Notes: generated from the letters alone by a model not told the origin. A stretch of DNA of 64,000 nt from Candidatus Peribacteria bacterium (GCA_023245935.1 JAHFJM010000001.1:310001-374000); one strand, 5' to 3'; positions 1-8,133 are shown, counted from the stretch's first letter. Numbers and translations: made by a program.

Positions 1-62
1 TCGCATGCAGCAAGCAGGAGGAGTAGAGAGAGCAGCGCGATGATGGGTCGTTTCGATTGCAT
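1..62 (-). CDS. Lipoprotein, N-terminal fragment (runs off the left edge)
   Basis: Only the first 20 codons are in the window. They read as a classical lipoprotein signal peptide: a basic start (MQSKRP), a run of Ile/Leu/Ala, then the lipobox LAAC, so the mature protein should be lipid-anchored at Cys19. The ATG at 62 lies 8 nt after a -10-like box CACAAT (71-76 on the minus strand). It is divergent from the glycosyltransferase gene at 104. The function of the mature part cannot be judged. Confidence 0.6.
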   Translation of the reverse strand, partial: MQSKRPIIALLSLLLLLAAC

Positions 63-103
63 TCGTTTCCATTGTGCTGCCTTTTTCTGGATAATGAAAC
101 TCC

Positions 104-838
104 ATAGCCTCTCGCGTCTCCATCTTCGGCGTTCCTCTTGATGCCGTCACTTTGCCTGAGGCGTGTGATCGAATCCGTGCGATGATTGCAAGTACCGGTC
201 AGCATCATGTTCTCACGCCGAACCCCGAGATGCTTCTCGCTTCGCGGTCGAATCCGGCATTTCGATCCGTCCTTCAGTACTCATCCCTCAATGTTCCGGA
301 CGGCGTCGGGCTTCTCCTTGCTTCGATGTTTCTGGGGAATCCGATCCGGGAGCGAGTCTCCGGCATTGATCTGATCACAGCACTCTGTCGAGTGACCGAT
401 CAGCCGGTGTTCTTGCTCGGAGCAGGTCCGGGCGTCGCTGAGCGTGCGGCAGAAGTATTGCATAAACAGAATCCCTCACTCTTCATTGCGGGAACCTATG
501 GCGGATCGCCTAATGCTGCAGAGGAAGCTGCGATCATCGAACGAATAAACCAATCCGGTGCAAAAATTCTCTTCGTCGCGTACGGTGCGCCGAGACAGGA
601 TCTTTGGATTGCGAGGAACCTGAAGCGCATGCCGGGCGTCGGAGTCGCCATGGGAGTCGGCGGTTCGTTTGATTTTCTCGCCGGCGTACTGACGCGTGCG
701 CCAAAGTGGATGCGTTCGATCGGGCTTGAGTGGCTATTTCGTCTGCTGCAACAACCGAGTCGCATCGGAAGAATCTTCAATGCCGTTGTCGTGTTTCCTT
801 TGATTGTTCTGCTCACCGAAAAGAGGCAAGGATCTTGA
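104..838 (+). CDS. WecG/TagA/CpsF-family glycosyltransferase
   Basis: This family transfers a ManNAc-type sugar (ManNAc or ManNAcA) onto a lipid-linked acceptor during surface polysaccharide or teichoic acid synthesis. The protein shows the family's N-terminal GVPLDAVTL stretch, the TPNPEML motif, PDGVGLL, and the C-terminal PKWMRSIGLEWLFRL signature. The first good start codon, TTG at 152, would cut off GVPLDAVT, so translation must begin upstream. The in-frame stop at 95-97 leaves only ATA at 104 (giving MASRVSIFGVP) or other rare codons. A GATAAT box ends 8 nt before that ATA. A sequence error is the alternative: an ATG at 94 is one frame off. The nearby epimerase at 2392 would supply UDP-ManNAc. 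The family call is safe; the exact start is not. Confidence 0.85.
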   Translation: MASRVSIFGVPLDAVTLPEACDRIRAMIASTGQHHVLTPNPEMLLASRSNPAFRSVLQYSSLNVPDGVGLLLASMFLGNPIRERVSGIDLITALCRVTDQPVFLLGAGPGVAERAAEVLHKQNPSLFIAGTYGGSPNAAEEAAIIERINQSGAKILFVAYGAPRQDLWIARNLKRMPGVGVAMGVGGSFDFLAGVLTRAPKWMRSIGLEWLFRLLQQPSRIGRIFNAVVVFPLIVLLTEKRQGS

Positions 839-863
839 GAGCGATATGCACGGAATCTCCGTC

Positions 864-1235
864 CTACTCTCCGTGCAATTTTTCGAACCGTTCCAGCGTC
901 CACTTTGCAGACGGCGCATCAAAGACCAAGCGTGCGAAGTAATCGCTCTGGTCAGATGTTTGAACATGGTAGGTATAGTTTGATTTTGTATGATCCACGC
1001 TTGTTTTTTCCTCCCTGAGGAACCGGACATCGGTGATGTGGATGCCTTTCTCCAATTTCGGTTCCGTCAGTGCGATGACGGTGACTGGTGTCGGGACATC
1101 GAGAAAAAGCGATCCTCGCAGATTCAGCGTCCCCCGACCGATGAGCGATGCCAGCGTGACGATCATCGCCGACAGGACGAGTGCGATCACGAGCGACAGT
1201 CGCTGACTCCGATGCGTGAGGTATTCGAGATCCAT
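864..1235 (-). CDS. Small single-pass membrane protein of unknown function
   Basis: The 123-residue product begins MDLEYLTHRSQR, followed by one hydrophobic helix at about residues 13-34, then a soluble domain of about 85 residues rich in beta-prone stretches and facing outward if the helix is a signal anchor. I do not recognise the domain. The start at 1235 is chosen over upstream ATGs because GGGGAG lies 4 nt before it, one of very few purine-rich sites in the window. A TATAAT box overlaps the same region (1246-1251 complement). It is convergent with the glycosyltransferase gene. Confidence 0.6.
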   Translation of the reverse strand: MDLEYLTHRSQRLSLVIALVLSAMIVTLASLIGRGTLNLRGSLFLDVPTPVTVIALTEPKLEKGIHITDVRFLREEKTSVDHTKSNYTYHVQTSDQSDYFARLVFDAPSAKWTLERFEKLHGE

Positions 1236-1315
1236 AATTCTCCCCATTATAGAGTATTTTCCGGATTTTTGCATCAGCAATTTTCTTCGGTCCTGCTTGG
1301 TGTTACGATGCACGC

Positions 1316-1981
1316 ATGTCAACGCTCGTCCTTATCCGTCACGGTCAATCGCAATGGAACCTTGAAAACCGATTCACGGGGTGGAGTGATGTGCCGCTCA
1401 CGGAGCAGGGTCGCAAGGATGCGGCAACGGTCGGGGCGGCGCTTCGTGATCTGACATTCGACTCTGCGTGGACGTCGCGCCTGCAGCGTGCGCAGGAGAC
1501 ACTTTCGACGATTCTCAAAACGTTGAAGCAGGATATCCCCACCGAGTTCGATTCCGCTCTGAACGAACGTCACTACGGCGATCTCCAGGGGCTGAATAAA
1601 GCGGAAACTGCGGAGAAGTACGGTCAGGAGCAGGTGAAACTCTGGCGCAGGAGTTATGGAACCCGTCCGCCGAACGGCGAAAGCATGGAAGACTGCGAAC
1701 GCCGCACGACGCCGTTCTTCCTGCAGTACATTCTTCCGCAGGTGGTGAGTGGCAAGAATGTGATCGTCGCGGCGCACGGCAACAGTCTCCGACCGATGAT
1801 CAAATTTCTTGAGAAGTTAACCTCCGAACGTGCCGGCAGCATGGAGATCGGGCTCTGTACCCCGTACGTTTACCATTTCAAGGGTGAGCTGATGGTGAAG
1901 AACGAGGTGCGCGAAGTCCCCGGCATCATCACGCTCGGTGCGTCGACGACGCAGGCGAAGGTGGAGGGAGGACGCGTGTAG
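1316..1981 (+). CDS. gpmA: 2,3-bisphosphoglycerate-dependent phosphoglycerate mutase
   Basis: Interconverts 3- and 2-phosphoglycerate in lower glycolysis. The N-terminus has the phosphohistidine motif LIRHGQSQWN (His at residue 8), followed by FTGWSDVPLTEQG, the substrate-loop ERHYGDLQGLNK, and the second catalytic His in VAAHGNSLR, all typical of the cofactor-dependent GpmA type. At 221 residues it is slightly shorter than the E. coli enzyme (250), with a short C-terminal tail. The -10-like box TACGAT (1304-1309) ends 6 nt before the ATG, so the mRNA is probably leaderless. It is divergent from the small membrane protein gene. Confidence 0.95.
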   Translation: MSTLVLIRHGQSQWNLENRFTGWSDVPLTEQGRKDAATVGAALRDLTFDSAWTSRLQRAQETLSTILKTLKQDIPTEFDSALNERHYGDLQGLNKAETAEKYGQEQVKLWRRSYGTRPPNGESMEDCERRTTPFFLQYILPQVVSGKNVIVAAHGNSLRPMIKFLEKLTSERAGSMEIGLCTPYVYHFKGELMVKNEVREVPGIITLGASTTQAKVEGGRV

Positions 1982-2049
1982 GAAGTTCAAGAAAATCCCT
2001 TGCATTGTCGTAAATGACAGTGTACTGTTGTACCAGTACATCATTCTCT

Positions 2050-2346
2050 ATGTCACTTCTTGAAATCACCTGCTGTTTGGATGGGAAGCCTCGTAAGGAG
2101 AGCGTTGCATTCAGTTCAAAAGACGCCGTTTCCACGATTGCGGCGGATGTTCGATCCAAGCTTGCAGAGATGGGTTTTCAGGACATGGCTGATGCAGTTT
2201 CTGAGGTAATCATGAAAACAACGTATGAGCAGCTTCTTCGTTTTTCATGTCAGTGTGAACAAGGCAGAAATTCTGTTTCTATTGCAACTTTTCAACGTAC
2301 TCCAGTCGCAACAGGTTCTAAAAATACCGTCGGAGGATGGGGATGA
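2050..2346 (+). CDS. Hypothetical protein, 98 residues
   Basis: An open frame of 98 codons between gpmA and the epimerase gene. The predicted protein starts MSLLEITCCLDGK and ends in a Gly-rich tail; it has several Cys residues but no CxxC pair spacing that suggests a metal site, and no signal peptide or membrane helix. I recognise no family. Position and strand fit a real small gene, but codon use is less biased than in its neighbours, so it may be spurious. Confidence 0.4.
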   Translation: MSLLEITCCLDGKPRKESVAFSSKDAVSTIAADVRSKLAEMGFQDMADAVSEVIMKTTYEQLLRFSCQCEQGRNSVSIATFQRTPVATGSKNTVGGWG

Positions 2347-2391
2347 AGAGGGTGTTTTTGGTTGTAGAATTCGCTACACTGACGATTGTTG

Positions 2392-3765
2392 ATGAGTGCC
2401 ATTACTTTTCTCCGGCCAGATTTCTTCGAGGCAATCGGAGCACTGTCTCACAAGAATATTCACATCATCCTGATTGCAACGAAGCCCGATATTATCAAAC
2501 AGATTCCCCTCTATCGTGAGCTTCAGTCCCGAGGGCACACGGTGCTCCTCGGTCACACCGGTCAGCACTACGACGAGAATCTGAGCGGCGGAATGCTCAA
2601 AGAATTCGGCGTGGAGCCGGATTTCAATCTGAACGTTCGCGGCAACATGTGCGAAGTCGTCAGTCAGATTATCGAACGATTCGGGTTTGTGATCGGGGAG
2701 CTGAAAGCCAAAGGTAAGATCGTGATTCCGTACGTGCACGGCGATACGACGACTGCCATGGCGGCGAGTAATGCGGGTTACTGTCACGGGTTCGCTTCGG
2801 TGCACGTCGAGGCGGGGATACGGACGCTGACGCCGGAGTACGAGGATTTTGGGTTAGGGATGGGGGATGGGAACTCAAAAAGAAAATTCGATCCGGTTGC
2901 ATGGAGAGAGTTTCTCATGCAGCGCAAGAATTGGCAGAGGGGGAGTCAGGAACCGTACCCTGAGCAGTTCTGCACGCGATGTTCAGAGGCTGCGACGGGT
3001 GTGCATCTTGCCCCCGTGGAACTTGACCGAGAATTCATGCTCTCGGAAGGTTTCGCCGACGACAGAATTTTCGTTGTTGGAAACTCTGTGGTGGATGCGA
3101 CGGAAGAGGCACTCGAAAAATCCAAAAACCAAACAACAAAGTCCAAAATCTTTGAGAAGTATCCTGAGTTGGAGAAGGGTGATTTCGTTCGTTTCTGCAT
3201 TCACCGACGCGAAAATTGCCTGTCGGAATCACGTTTCCGTGCGATCTACGGTGCGATGAAACTGCTGATCGAAGAGGGGAGGAACGTGCTTTTCATCAAC
3301 ATGATTCAGACCACTCTCGCCTTCGAACGTTTCGGACTCAAGTCCGAAGTCGAGCTACTCGCGAAGAAACACAAGAACTTCATTCTTTCACCCGTGTGGT
3401 CGGAGTACGGCGATGTCATCGCCGCGATGAGCCGTAGTGCCGTGTGTGCAACCGACTCGGGCTCGATGCAGGAGGAGATGAACGTGCTTAGTGTGCCGTG
3501 CGTGACGCTGCGCTTCGGCTCCGACCGCAGCGAATCAGCAATCAACGGCGGCAATATCATCGCTCCGCCTATCGATTCGAAGATCATCAAGCACATGATC
3601 GAGTTTGCATGGAATAATCAGGACATGCGCAAGGCTCCGAAGCTGTATGGCAAGAACGTGAGCGCAAAGTGCATCGATGCTGTGGAGCAAGTCTTGAAGA
3701 CCGGGAATATTTTCAGGAGTGATGAGGAGAGGCTTGGCTTCGCGCAGAAGCCAAAGAAGAAGTAA
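2392..3765 (+). CDS. UDP-N-acetylglucosamine 2-epimerase (WecB-like)
   Basis: Converts UDP-GlcNAc to UDP-ManNAc, the donor for WecG/TagA-type transferases such as the one at 104. Family features include the N-terminal sugar-nucleotide fold (IHIILIATKPDI), GHTGQHYDENLSGGM, VHVEAGIRTL, FCIHRREN and the C-terminal ATDSGSMQEEMNVL and CVTLRFGSDR. At 457 residues it is about 80 longer than typical WecB. The extra length sits around residues 150-180 (coded by a G-rich stretch near 2843-2876) and around residue 245 (KSKNQTTKSK, coded by an A/C word repeat near 3118-3145). ATG 2392 is preferred over two in-frame TTG codons. It is 3 nt upstream of the ligase gene, so they are probably co-transcribed. 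Confidence 0.88.
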   Translation: MSAITFLRPDFFEAIGALSHKNIHIILIATKPDIIKQIPLYRELQSRGHTVLLGHTGQHYDENLSGGMLKEFGVEPDFNLNVRGNMCEVVSQIIERFGFVIGELKAKGKIVIPYVHGDTTTAMAASNAGYCHGFASVHVEAGIRTLTPEYEDFGLGMGDGNSKRKFDPVAWREFLMQRKNWQRGSQEPYPEQFCTRCSEAATGVHLAPVELDREFMLSEGFADDRIFVVGNSVVDATEEALEKSKNQTTKSKIFEKYPELEKGDFVRFCIHRRENCLSESRFRAIYGAMKLLIEEGRNVLFINMIQTTLAFERFGLKSEVELLAKKHKNFILSPVWSEYGDVIAAMSRSAVCATDSGSMQEEMNVLSVPCVTLRFGSDRSESAINGGNIIAPPIDSKIIKHMIEFAWNNQDMRKAPKLYGKNVSAKCIDAVEQVLKTGNIFRSDEERLGFAQKPKKK

Positions 3766-3768
3766 AGT

Positions 3769-5139
3769 ATGTCTATGTCCCTCCCGCGTCTCCGAGAATC
3801 GCTCACCCTCGCATTGATCGGCCTCCTGCCATTCCATGCGTTTTTTGTGACGGTTTTGACGAAGATGATTGCCGGATCGAATCATGCGCCGTTGCCTGCG
3901 CTTGCTGCATGGAAAGAGCTTCTTTTGGCATTGATACTGCTTTTGGCGCTTGTGGAGATCGCACAGGAGTGGAAAGTGGAAAGTGGAAAGTGGAAAGTAG
4001 ATTGGATCGACGCATGCATCCTCACTCTTTTTTTACTGTCACTTTTAATTTCTAACTTTCAACTTTCAACAGCCAAATTTCTTCTCGGTTTCAAATACGA
4101 TCTCCTCCCCCTCATCGCTTTCCTGATTCTCCGCCGCGTGCCGTGGTCGCATCATTTTCAATTCGCACTTATTCGAATCCTGATCGCTGTCGGCTGCATT
4201 GTCGCAGCGTATGGAATTCTCGCAGAGTTTCTCCCGCTTCGGTTTTTTGTGTGGCTTGGGTACTCCGATCTCCACTCGCTCTATATCGCAAATGCACCTC
4301 TTGCCCCGTATCAGGAACTCGAAGGCGGCATGATGCGGCGAGCGCAGAGCTTCATGAGCGGACCGAATCAGCTTGGGCTGTGGCTTCTGATTCCGCTTGG
4401 AGTGTTGTTAAGCCAAAGCAATGTCGAAGAGACAAAGAAGTGGAAACGCTTTGCAAGAATGGCGATCATTTTTCTTGCTTTGCTTTATACATTTTCCCGC
4501 GCTGCATGGATCGCCGCTGCGGTCATGATGATTGTGACGTTCGTCAGGTCTACGATTGCTGTGCACGCAAAAAAACTTTGCATAACGATTCTCGGATTTA
4601 TCGCTTGTTTTGGAATTGCTCTCGCTCTTTTGTTCCCGTCCGTCTTTTTCCGCATTCATTCATCATCGGATCATCTCCGAAAACCGGTTGAAGCAGTGAA
4701 GATCATGATAGCCCATCCTTTTGGCTTGGGCTTGGGCTCCGCAGGTCCTGCGAGCAATCACTTCAGTGACACGTGCGTTGCGCTTCCGAAAAATTCCGAT
4801 TGGTCATGGGCGAAAAATCGCAGCGATCTCTGCGTGTTCGTCGACTCGGTTCAGGTTCAGCCGACTGATCGCACATGCTCGTGTCCTCTCCTCACCGAGA
4901 ACTGGTATTTGCAGATTGGTGTAGAGCTTGGGGTGATCGGATTTGTGTTGTATTTGGTTCTCACGATTCTTGTACTGAAGCGACTCTTACTAACCACTAA
5001 CCACTTATCACTAACCACTTCTCTTTCGTTTCTCGGTCTCTCCATCGCCGCTCTCTTCCTGCATGCGTTTGAGGATAGTGCGGTGGCGTATACGATGTGG
5101 ATTTTGATAGCGATCGCCTTACAGAATCTACGAAAGTAA
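3769..5139 (+). CDS. O-antigen ligase / Wzy-like polymerase, integral membrane protein
   Basis: A 456-residue polytopic membrane protein with about ten predicted helices and the large loop typical of the O-antigen ligase family (PF04932-type). The family joins or polymerises lipid-linked oligosaccharides on the outer face of the membrane. The motif SGPNQLGLWLLIPLG followed by FSRAAWIAA in the next helix is the recognisable core. Two in-frame repeat insertions are visible: KVESGKWKVDW at about residue 70 (bases 3968-3999) and TTNHLSLTTSLS near residue 410 (4987-5020). It follows the epimerase gene by 3 nt. Ligase and polymerase roles cannot be told apart from sequence. Confidence 0.8.
   Translation: MSMSLPRLRESLTLALIGLLPFHAFFVTVLTKMIAGSNHAPLPALAAWKELLLALILLLALVEIAQEWKVESGKWKVDWIDACILTLFLLSLLISNFQLSTAKFLLGFKYDLLPLIAFLILRRVPWSHHFQFALIRILIAVGCIVAAYGILAEFLPLRFFVWLGYSDLHSLYIANAPLAPYQELEGGMMRRAQSFMSGPNQLGLWLLIPLGVLLSQSNVEETKKWKRFARMAIIFLALLYTFSRAAWIAAAVMMIVTFVRSTIAVHAKKLCITILGFIACFGIALALLFPSVFFRIHSSSDHLRKPVEAVKIMIAHPFGLGLGSAGPASNHFSDTCVALPKNSDWSWAKNRSDLCVFVDSVQVQPTDRTCSCPLLTENWYLQIGVELGVIGFVLYLVLTILVLKRLLLTTNHLSLTTSLSFLGLSIAALFLHAFEDSAVAYTMWILIAIALQNLRK
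3968..3999. repeat. In-frame tandem word repeat (GTGGAAA)n
   Basis: Four copies of the 7-base word GTGGAAA lie inside the ligase-like gene and keep the frame. A related inverted form with the word CTTTCAA occurs twice at about 4056-4070 in the same gene. The encoded stretch is a hydrophilic loop between membrane helices. Confidence 0.8.
4987..5020. repeat. In-frame degenerate word repeat (TAACCACT)n
   Basis: Three to four imperfect copies of the word CTAACCACT lie near the 3' end of the ligase-like gene, coding for TNHLSLTT. The same word, in both orientations, recurs between genes at 60281-60345, 55 kb away. Confidence 0.8.
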
Positions 5140-5520
5140 GTTTTCTGAAGATAATCGTGTTGCAGTTGTGACAAGCACGGATTGATTCTGACGAAATTTT
5201 TCGCAGGATTTCCTTCTTCCTTCCTCTACTTCTATCAAGACCAACAATCCACGAAGTGCAAAATTTGCATCCTCCGCATGACCATGATCAACCATGATGA
5301 AAGAAGGATCGTAGACAGTGATCTCGAGAAGACGGTTCATGACCACCGTGGCATTTCTTACACTTGCCATGGTTGCCCGATCACTTGCAATTATTTGTTG
5401 TATCCAGGTTTCAAGTTCAGTGATCGTCTCACAATGGGGAGGAATTTCTGAGGCAGGATCTGAGAATTGGTCGTTTGTGACAAGTGTACCTTCACTATTT
5501 TGCACAATGAGTTCTGTCAT
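5128..5520 (-). CDS. Hypothetical protein, 130 residues
   Basis: The product is soluble, acidic and rich in Thr, Glu and Val, with no recognisable motif. The gene is supported by a good promoter: TTGCAT (5549-5554) and TACACT (5527-5532) on the minus strand, separated by 16 bp, with TACACT ending exactly 6 nt before the ATG. Its 3' end overlaps the ligase gene end by 12 bp (convergent). It is divergent from guaA, with 73 bp between the two starts. Confidence 0.65.
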   Translation of the reverse strand: MTELIVQNSEGTLVTNDQFSDPASEIPPHCETITELETWIQQIIASDRATMASVRNATVVMNRLLEITVYDPSFIMVDHGHAEDANFALRGLLVLIEVEEGRRKSCEKFRQNQSVLVTTATRLSSENLLS

Positions 5521-5526
5521 GCTTCG

Positions 5527-5554
5527 AGTGTATGCCGGTGACTTTTAGATGCAA
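5527..5554 (-). promoter_or_regulatory. Sigma-70 promoter for the 130-residue protein
   Basis: -35 TTGCAT and -10 TACACT with a 16 bp spacer. The expected transcription start coincides with the A of the ATG at 5520, which implies a leaderless mRNA. Confidence 0.65.
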
Positions 5555-5581
5555 GTAAATGCTCTCTCTGTCCAATCTTGC

Positions 5582-5587
5582 TACACT
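5582..5587 (+). promoter_or_regulatory. Extended -10 promoter for guaA
   Basis: TGCTACACT carries the TGn extension and has no clear -35 box. The -10 ends 6 nt before the guaA ATG. The octamer GCTACACT recurs just upstream of genes at 2392, 7461, 21669 and 42738. Confidence 0.6.
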
Positions 5588-5593
5588 CCATCT

Positions 5594-7444
5594 ATGTCCT
5601 CGTCCGCCCAGCCGATTGCAGGCTCCATCGTCATCCTCGACTTTGGCGGGCAGTACGCGCACCTGATTGCGAGCCGTATCAGGCGTTTTGGGTTCAAAGC
5701 GTATATTTTGCCGGCTGATACTAAGGCGCAGAAACTGCAAAATGTTGCGGGCATCATTCTTTCAGGCGGTCCGCAGAGCGTGTATGAGAAGGGAAGTCCG
5801 CAGGCGGATCCTGCAGTTCTTGATCTTGGCATTCCGGTACTCGGTCTTTGCTATGGTCATCAGTGGGTGGCGCAGACGCTGGGAGGAAAAGTGGCGCCTG
5901 GAATCGTTAAAGAATACGGACCGGTCGACATCGAACGAGTGGACAGCGATCTTTTTTCAGGTTTACCGAAACGATTCATGGTGTGGATGTCGCATGGAGA
6001 CGAAGTGAAAGAATTGCCGAAGGGATTTGTGACAATCGCAAGTTCCAGGAATTGCATCCATGCGGCGATGATGAATGAGGCGCGGAACATCTTCGGGATT
6101 CAGTTTCACATCGAAGTCGTCCACACGGAGCATGGGATGGAAATTCTCAGGCGCTTCGTCGATCTCTGCAGTCCGGAATCGTGGTCAATCGAAAGCTACG
6201 CAGCGCATGTCGGTGAGGAAATTTTGAAAGAAGTAGGGGAGAAAAAAGTGTTTATGCTCGTCTCCGGGGGCGTCGATTCGACGGTTGCGTTCACGCTCCT
6301 CAATAAAGTTTTGGGAGAAGATCGCGTGCAGGGATTGCTCGTCGATACGGGACTGATGCGCAAGGGGGAAGTTGCGGCGATTCAGAAAGCATTTGTGCCG
6401 CTTGGCATCAGGAATCTGCAGATCGAAGATGCGTCGGAGAAATTTTTCGCAGCTCTGAAAGACGTATACGAACCGGAAGCGAAGCGTGCGGTGATCGGCA
6501 GAACATTTCTCGACGTTCAACGTGAAGTAAGTGAGCGCATGGGGCTTCGGATGATGGAAGGCAGCCCTTCGACTCGCTCCGCTCGCTCAGGACAATCGCC
6601 GATTGGTGATTGGATGCTGGGGCAGGGGACGATCTATCCCGATACCATCGAGACCGGTGGGACGCAGCACTCGGACAAGATCAAAACGCACCATAATCGT
6701 GTGGAATTGGTGCAGAAAATGATCGAAGAAGGGCTCGTTATCGAACCGCTGAAAGAACTCTACAAAGATGAAGTACGTCAGCTTGGGGAAGAGCTCGGAC
6801 TTCCGCATGAACTTGTCTGGAGACATCCGTTTCCGGGTCCCGGTCTCGGAGTTCGTATTTTATGTGCGGAAAAACCTGCGGTGTTGGAAAAAATTTCCAA
6901 TTCCCAATTCCCAATTTCCAATTCACTTGTTCTCCCCGTTCGCTCCGTCGGTGTGCAGGGTGACGGCAGAACGTATCGGCATGCACTCGCACTGTTTGCC
7001 AACAATCACTCGTGTCCGACGGATCAGCATTACGAACTTGCATCGTCGATTCCGAACGAGAGCAAGACGATCAATCGCGTGCTTTTCTGCCTTTCGCATG
7101 CAAAACCTTTTGAGATTACATTTACGCCGACGTACATCGAGAAAGGCAATGCAGATCTTCTTCGCGAAGCAGATGCAATCGTGACGGATGCGATTCGAGA
7201 GTCGAATTTGTACGAGACAATTTGGCAATTCCCCGTCGTGCTTCTTCCGTTCGGAGAGAAGAAAGACATGCGATCGATCATCCTCCGTCCGATCGAATCG
7301 ACCGATGCGATGACGGCTGCTGCGTACAGACTCCCGAAAGATGTGCTCCAGAACATCACGAAGTCAATCCTCAAACTCAAGGGTATCGATGCAGTGTTCC
7401 TCGATCTTACGAATAAGCCGCCGGGGACGATTGAGTGGGAATAA
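5594..7444 (+). CDS. guaA: GMP synthase (glutamine-hydrolysing)
   Basis: Makes GMP from XMP, ATP and glutamine in purine nucleotide synthesis. Residues 1-200 form the glutamine amidotransferase (nucleophile Cys86 in GLCYGH; FHIEVVHTEHG carries the His and Glu, with Ile where Pro is usual). Then follow the ATP-pyrophosphatase domain (LVSGGVDST) and the C-terminal dimerisation domain ending in KPPGTIEWE. At 616 residues it exceeds the usual 510-525. Part of the excess is the long C-terminal variant known from some bacteria. Two short stretches look like repeat DNA read in frame: STRSARSGQ at about residue 325 (6564-6594) and SNSQFPISNS at about residue 435 (6893-6925). ATG 5594 is chosen because the TACACT box ends 6 nt upstream and the following residues match the family start. 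Confidence 0.95.
   Translation: MSSSAQPIAGSIVILDFGGQYAHLIASRIRRFGFKAYILPADTKAQKLQNVAGIILSGGPQSVYEKGSPQADPAVLDLGIPVLGLCYGHQWVAQTLGGKVAPGIVKEYGPVDIERVDSDLFSGLPKRFMVWMSHGDEVKELPKGFVTIASSRNCIHAAMMNEARNIFGIQFHIEVVHTEHGMEILRRFVDLCSPESWSIESYAAHVGEEILKEVGEKKVFMLVSGGVDSTVAFTLLNKVLGEDRVQGLLVDTGLMRKGEVAAIQKAFVPLGIRNLQIEDASEKFFAALKDVYEPEAKRAVIGRTFLDVQREVSERMGLRMMEGSPSTRSARSGQSPIGDWMLGQGTIYPDTIETGGTQHSDKIKTHHNRVELVQKMIEEGLVIEPLKELYKDEVRQLGEELGLPHELVWRHPFPGPGLGVRILCAEKPAVLEKISNSQFPISNSLVLPVRSVGVQGDGRTYRHALALFANNHSCPTDQHYELASSIPNESKTINRVLFCLSHAKPFEITFTPTYIEKGNADLLREADAIVTDAIRESNLYETIWQFPVVLLPFGEKKDMRSIILRPIESTDAMTAAAYRLPKDVLQNITKSILKLKGIDAVFLDLTNKPPGTIEWE
6564..6594. repeat. In-frame copy of the CTTCGACTCGCT-type repeat inside guaA
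   Basis: The stretch CCTTCGACTCGCTCCGCTCG and the bases after it closely match the arm of the palindromic element beside the GIY-YIG gene (27146-27175). It also resembles a short copy at 36956-36974. Here it codes for STRSARSGQ within GMP synthase. Confidence 0.7.
6893..6925. repeat. In-frame word repeat (CCAATTC)n inside guaA
   Basis: Four imperfect copies of CCAATTC/CCAATTT code for SNSQFPISNS, just after the conserved GPGLGVR motif and before LPVRSVGVQGDG. No expected catalytic residue is removed. Confidence 0.75.
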
Positions 7445-7460
7445 GCTACACTGTGAGCTC

Positions 7461-8033
7461 ATGGCTCAGACCGATCCGCTCTCACCGAAGGAACTCGCTG
7501 CACTCGTCCTCAAGGCACAGGACGGTGATACCGATGCATTCGGGAACATCTACGATGCGTTCCTGACACCGGTATACCGCTACGTCGTGTTCCGCTTTCC
7601 GGCGGACCTCACGGAAGATCTCGTTGCGGATATTTTCGTGAAGGCATTCGAGAAATTGCACAGTTATCGTCCGATCTTCGGTGTTCCGTTCTCCGCATGG
7701 CTCTTCCGCATCGCGCGCCATACGCTCATCGATGCCTACAGGAAAAATCGTGGATTCGAAGAACTCAGCGAGGAACTGATCGACGAGAGCCGCGAGAGCG
7801 ATCCGAAGCTCAGAACCGAACAAGCTCTCTCGGTCGGTCGCGTGCGGCAGGCGATCATGAAACTTCCGGAAGACTATCGGGATGTCATTCTCCTGCACTA
7901 CATTTCGGGGCTCGGGCATCGCGAAGTGGCAAAAGCACTCCACATGACGGAAGGGTACGTTCGCATCCTCAAATTTCGCGCTCTCAAGAAACTGGAAGGG
8001 CTTCTCGGTGTTTCCACTCTTTCGAATGATTGA
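7461..8033 (+). CDS. ECF-type RNA polymerase sigma factor
   Basis: A 190-residue sigma-70 family protein with only regions 2 and 4. Region 2 (about residues 25-95) includes DAFGNIYDAFLTPVYRYV and FSAWLFRIARHTLIDAYRKN. Region 4 (about 125-185) contains LPEDYRDVILLHYISGLGHREVAKALHMTEGYVRILKFRALKKL, quoted here only as its span 135-177 with the helix-turn-helix HREVAKALHMTEGYVR. It directs RNA polymerase to a special promoter set. The gene starts 17 nt after guaA; TACACT (7447-7452) ends 8 nt before its ATG. The FecR-like membrane gene that follows is a likely regulatory partner. Confidence 0.9.
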   Translation: MAQTDPLSPKELAALVLKAQDGDTDAFGNIYDAFLTPVYRYVVFRFPADLTEDLVADIFVKAFEKLHSYRPIFGVPFSAWLFRIARHTLIDAYRKNRGFEELSEELIDESRESDPKLRTEQALSVGRVRQAIMKLPEDYRDVILLHYISGLGHREVAKALHMTEGYVRILKFRALKKLEGLLGVSTLSND

Positions 8034-8133
8034 CTTTTCCAAAATTTGGCTTCATTTCTCTATAATTTTTCAGTTCTTTCCTGTAACGCAATTGCTTCTT
8101 TTCCGTTTTAACAAGCGATAATAGCCACTTTTC

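Noticed and set aside
2337-2519. Plus-strand ORF of 60 codons before and within the epimerase gene
   Set aside because: It overlaps the epimerase start in another frame and shows no conserved feature. The -10-like GCTACACT inside it serves the epimerase better.
3968-3999. CRISPR-like direct repeats
   Set aside because: The 7-bp unit is tandem with no spacers and lies inside a coding sequence. No cas gene is present in the window.
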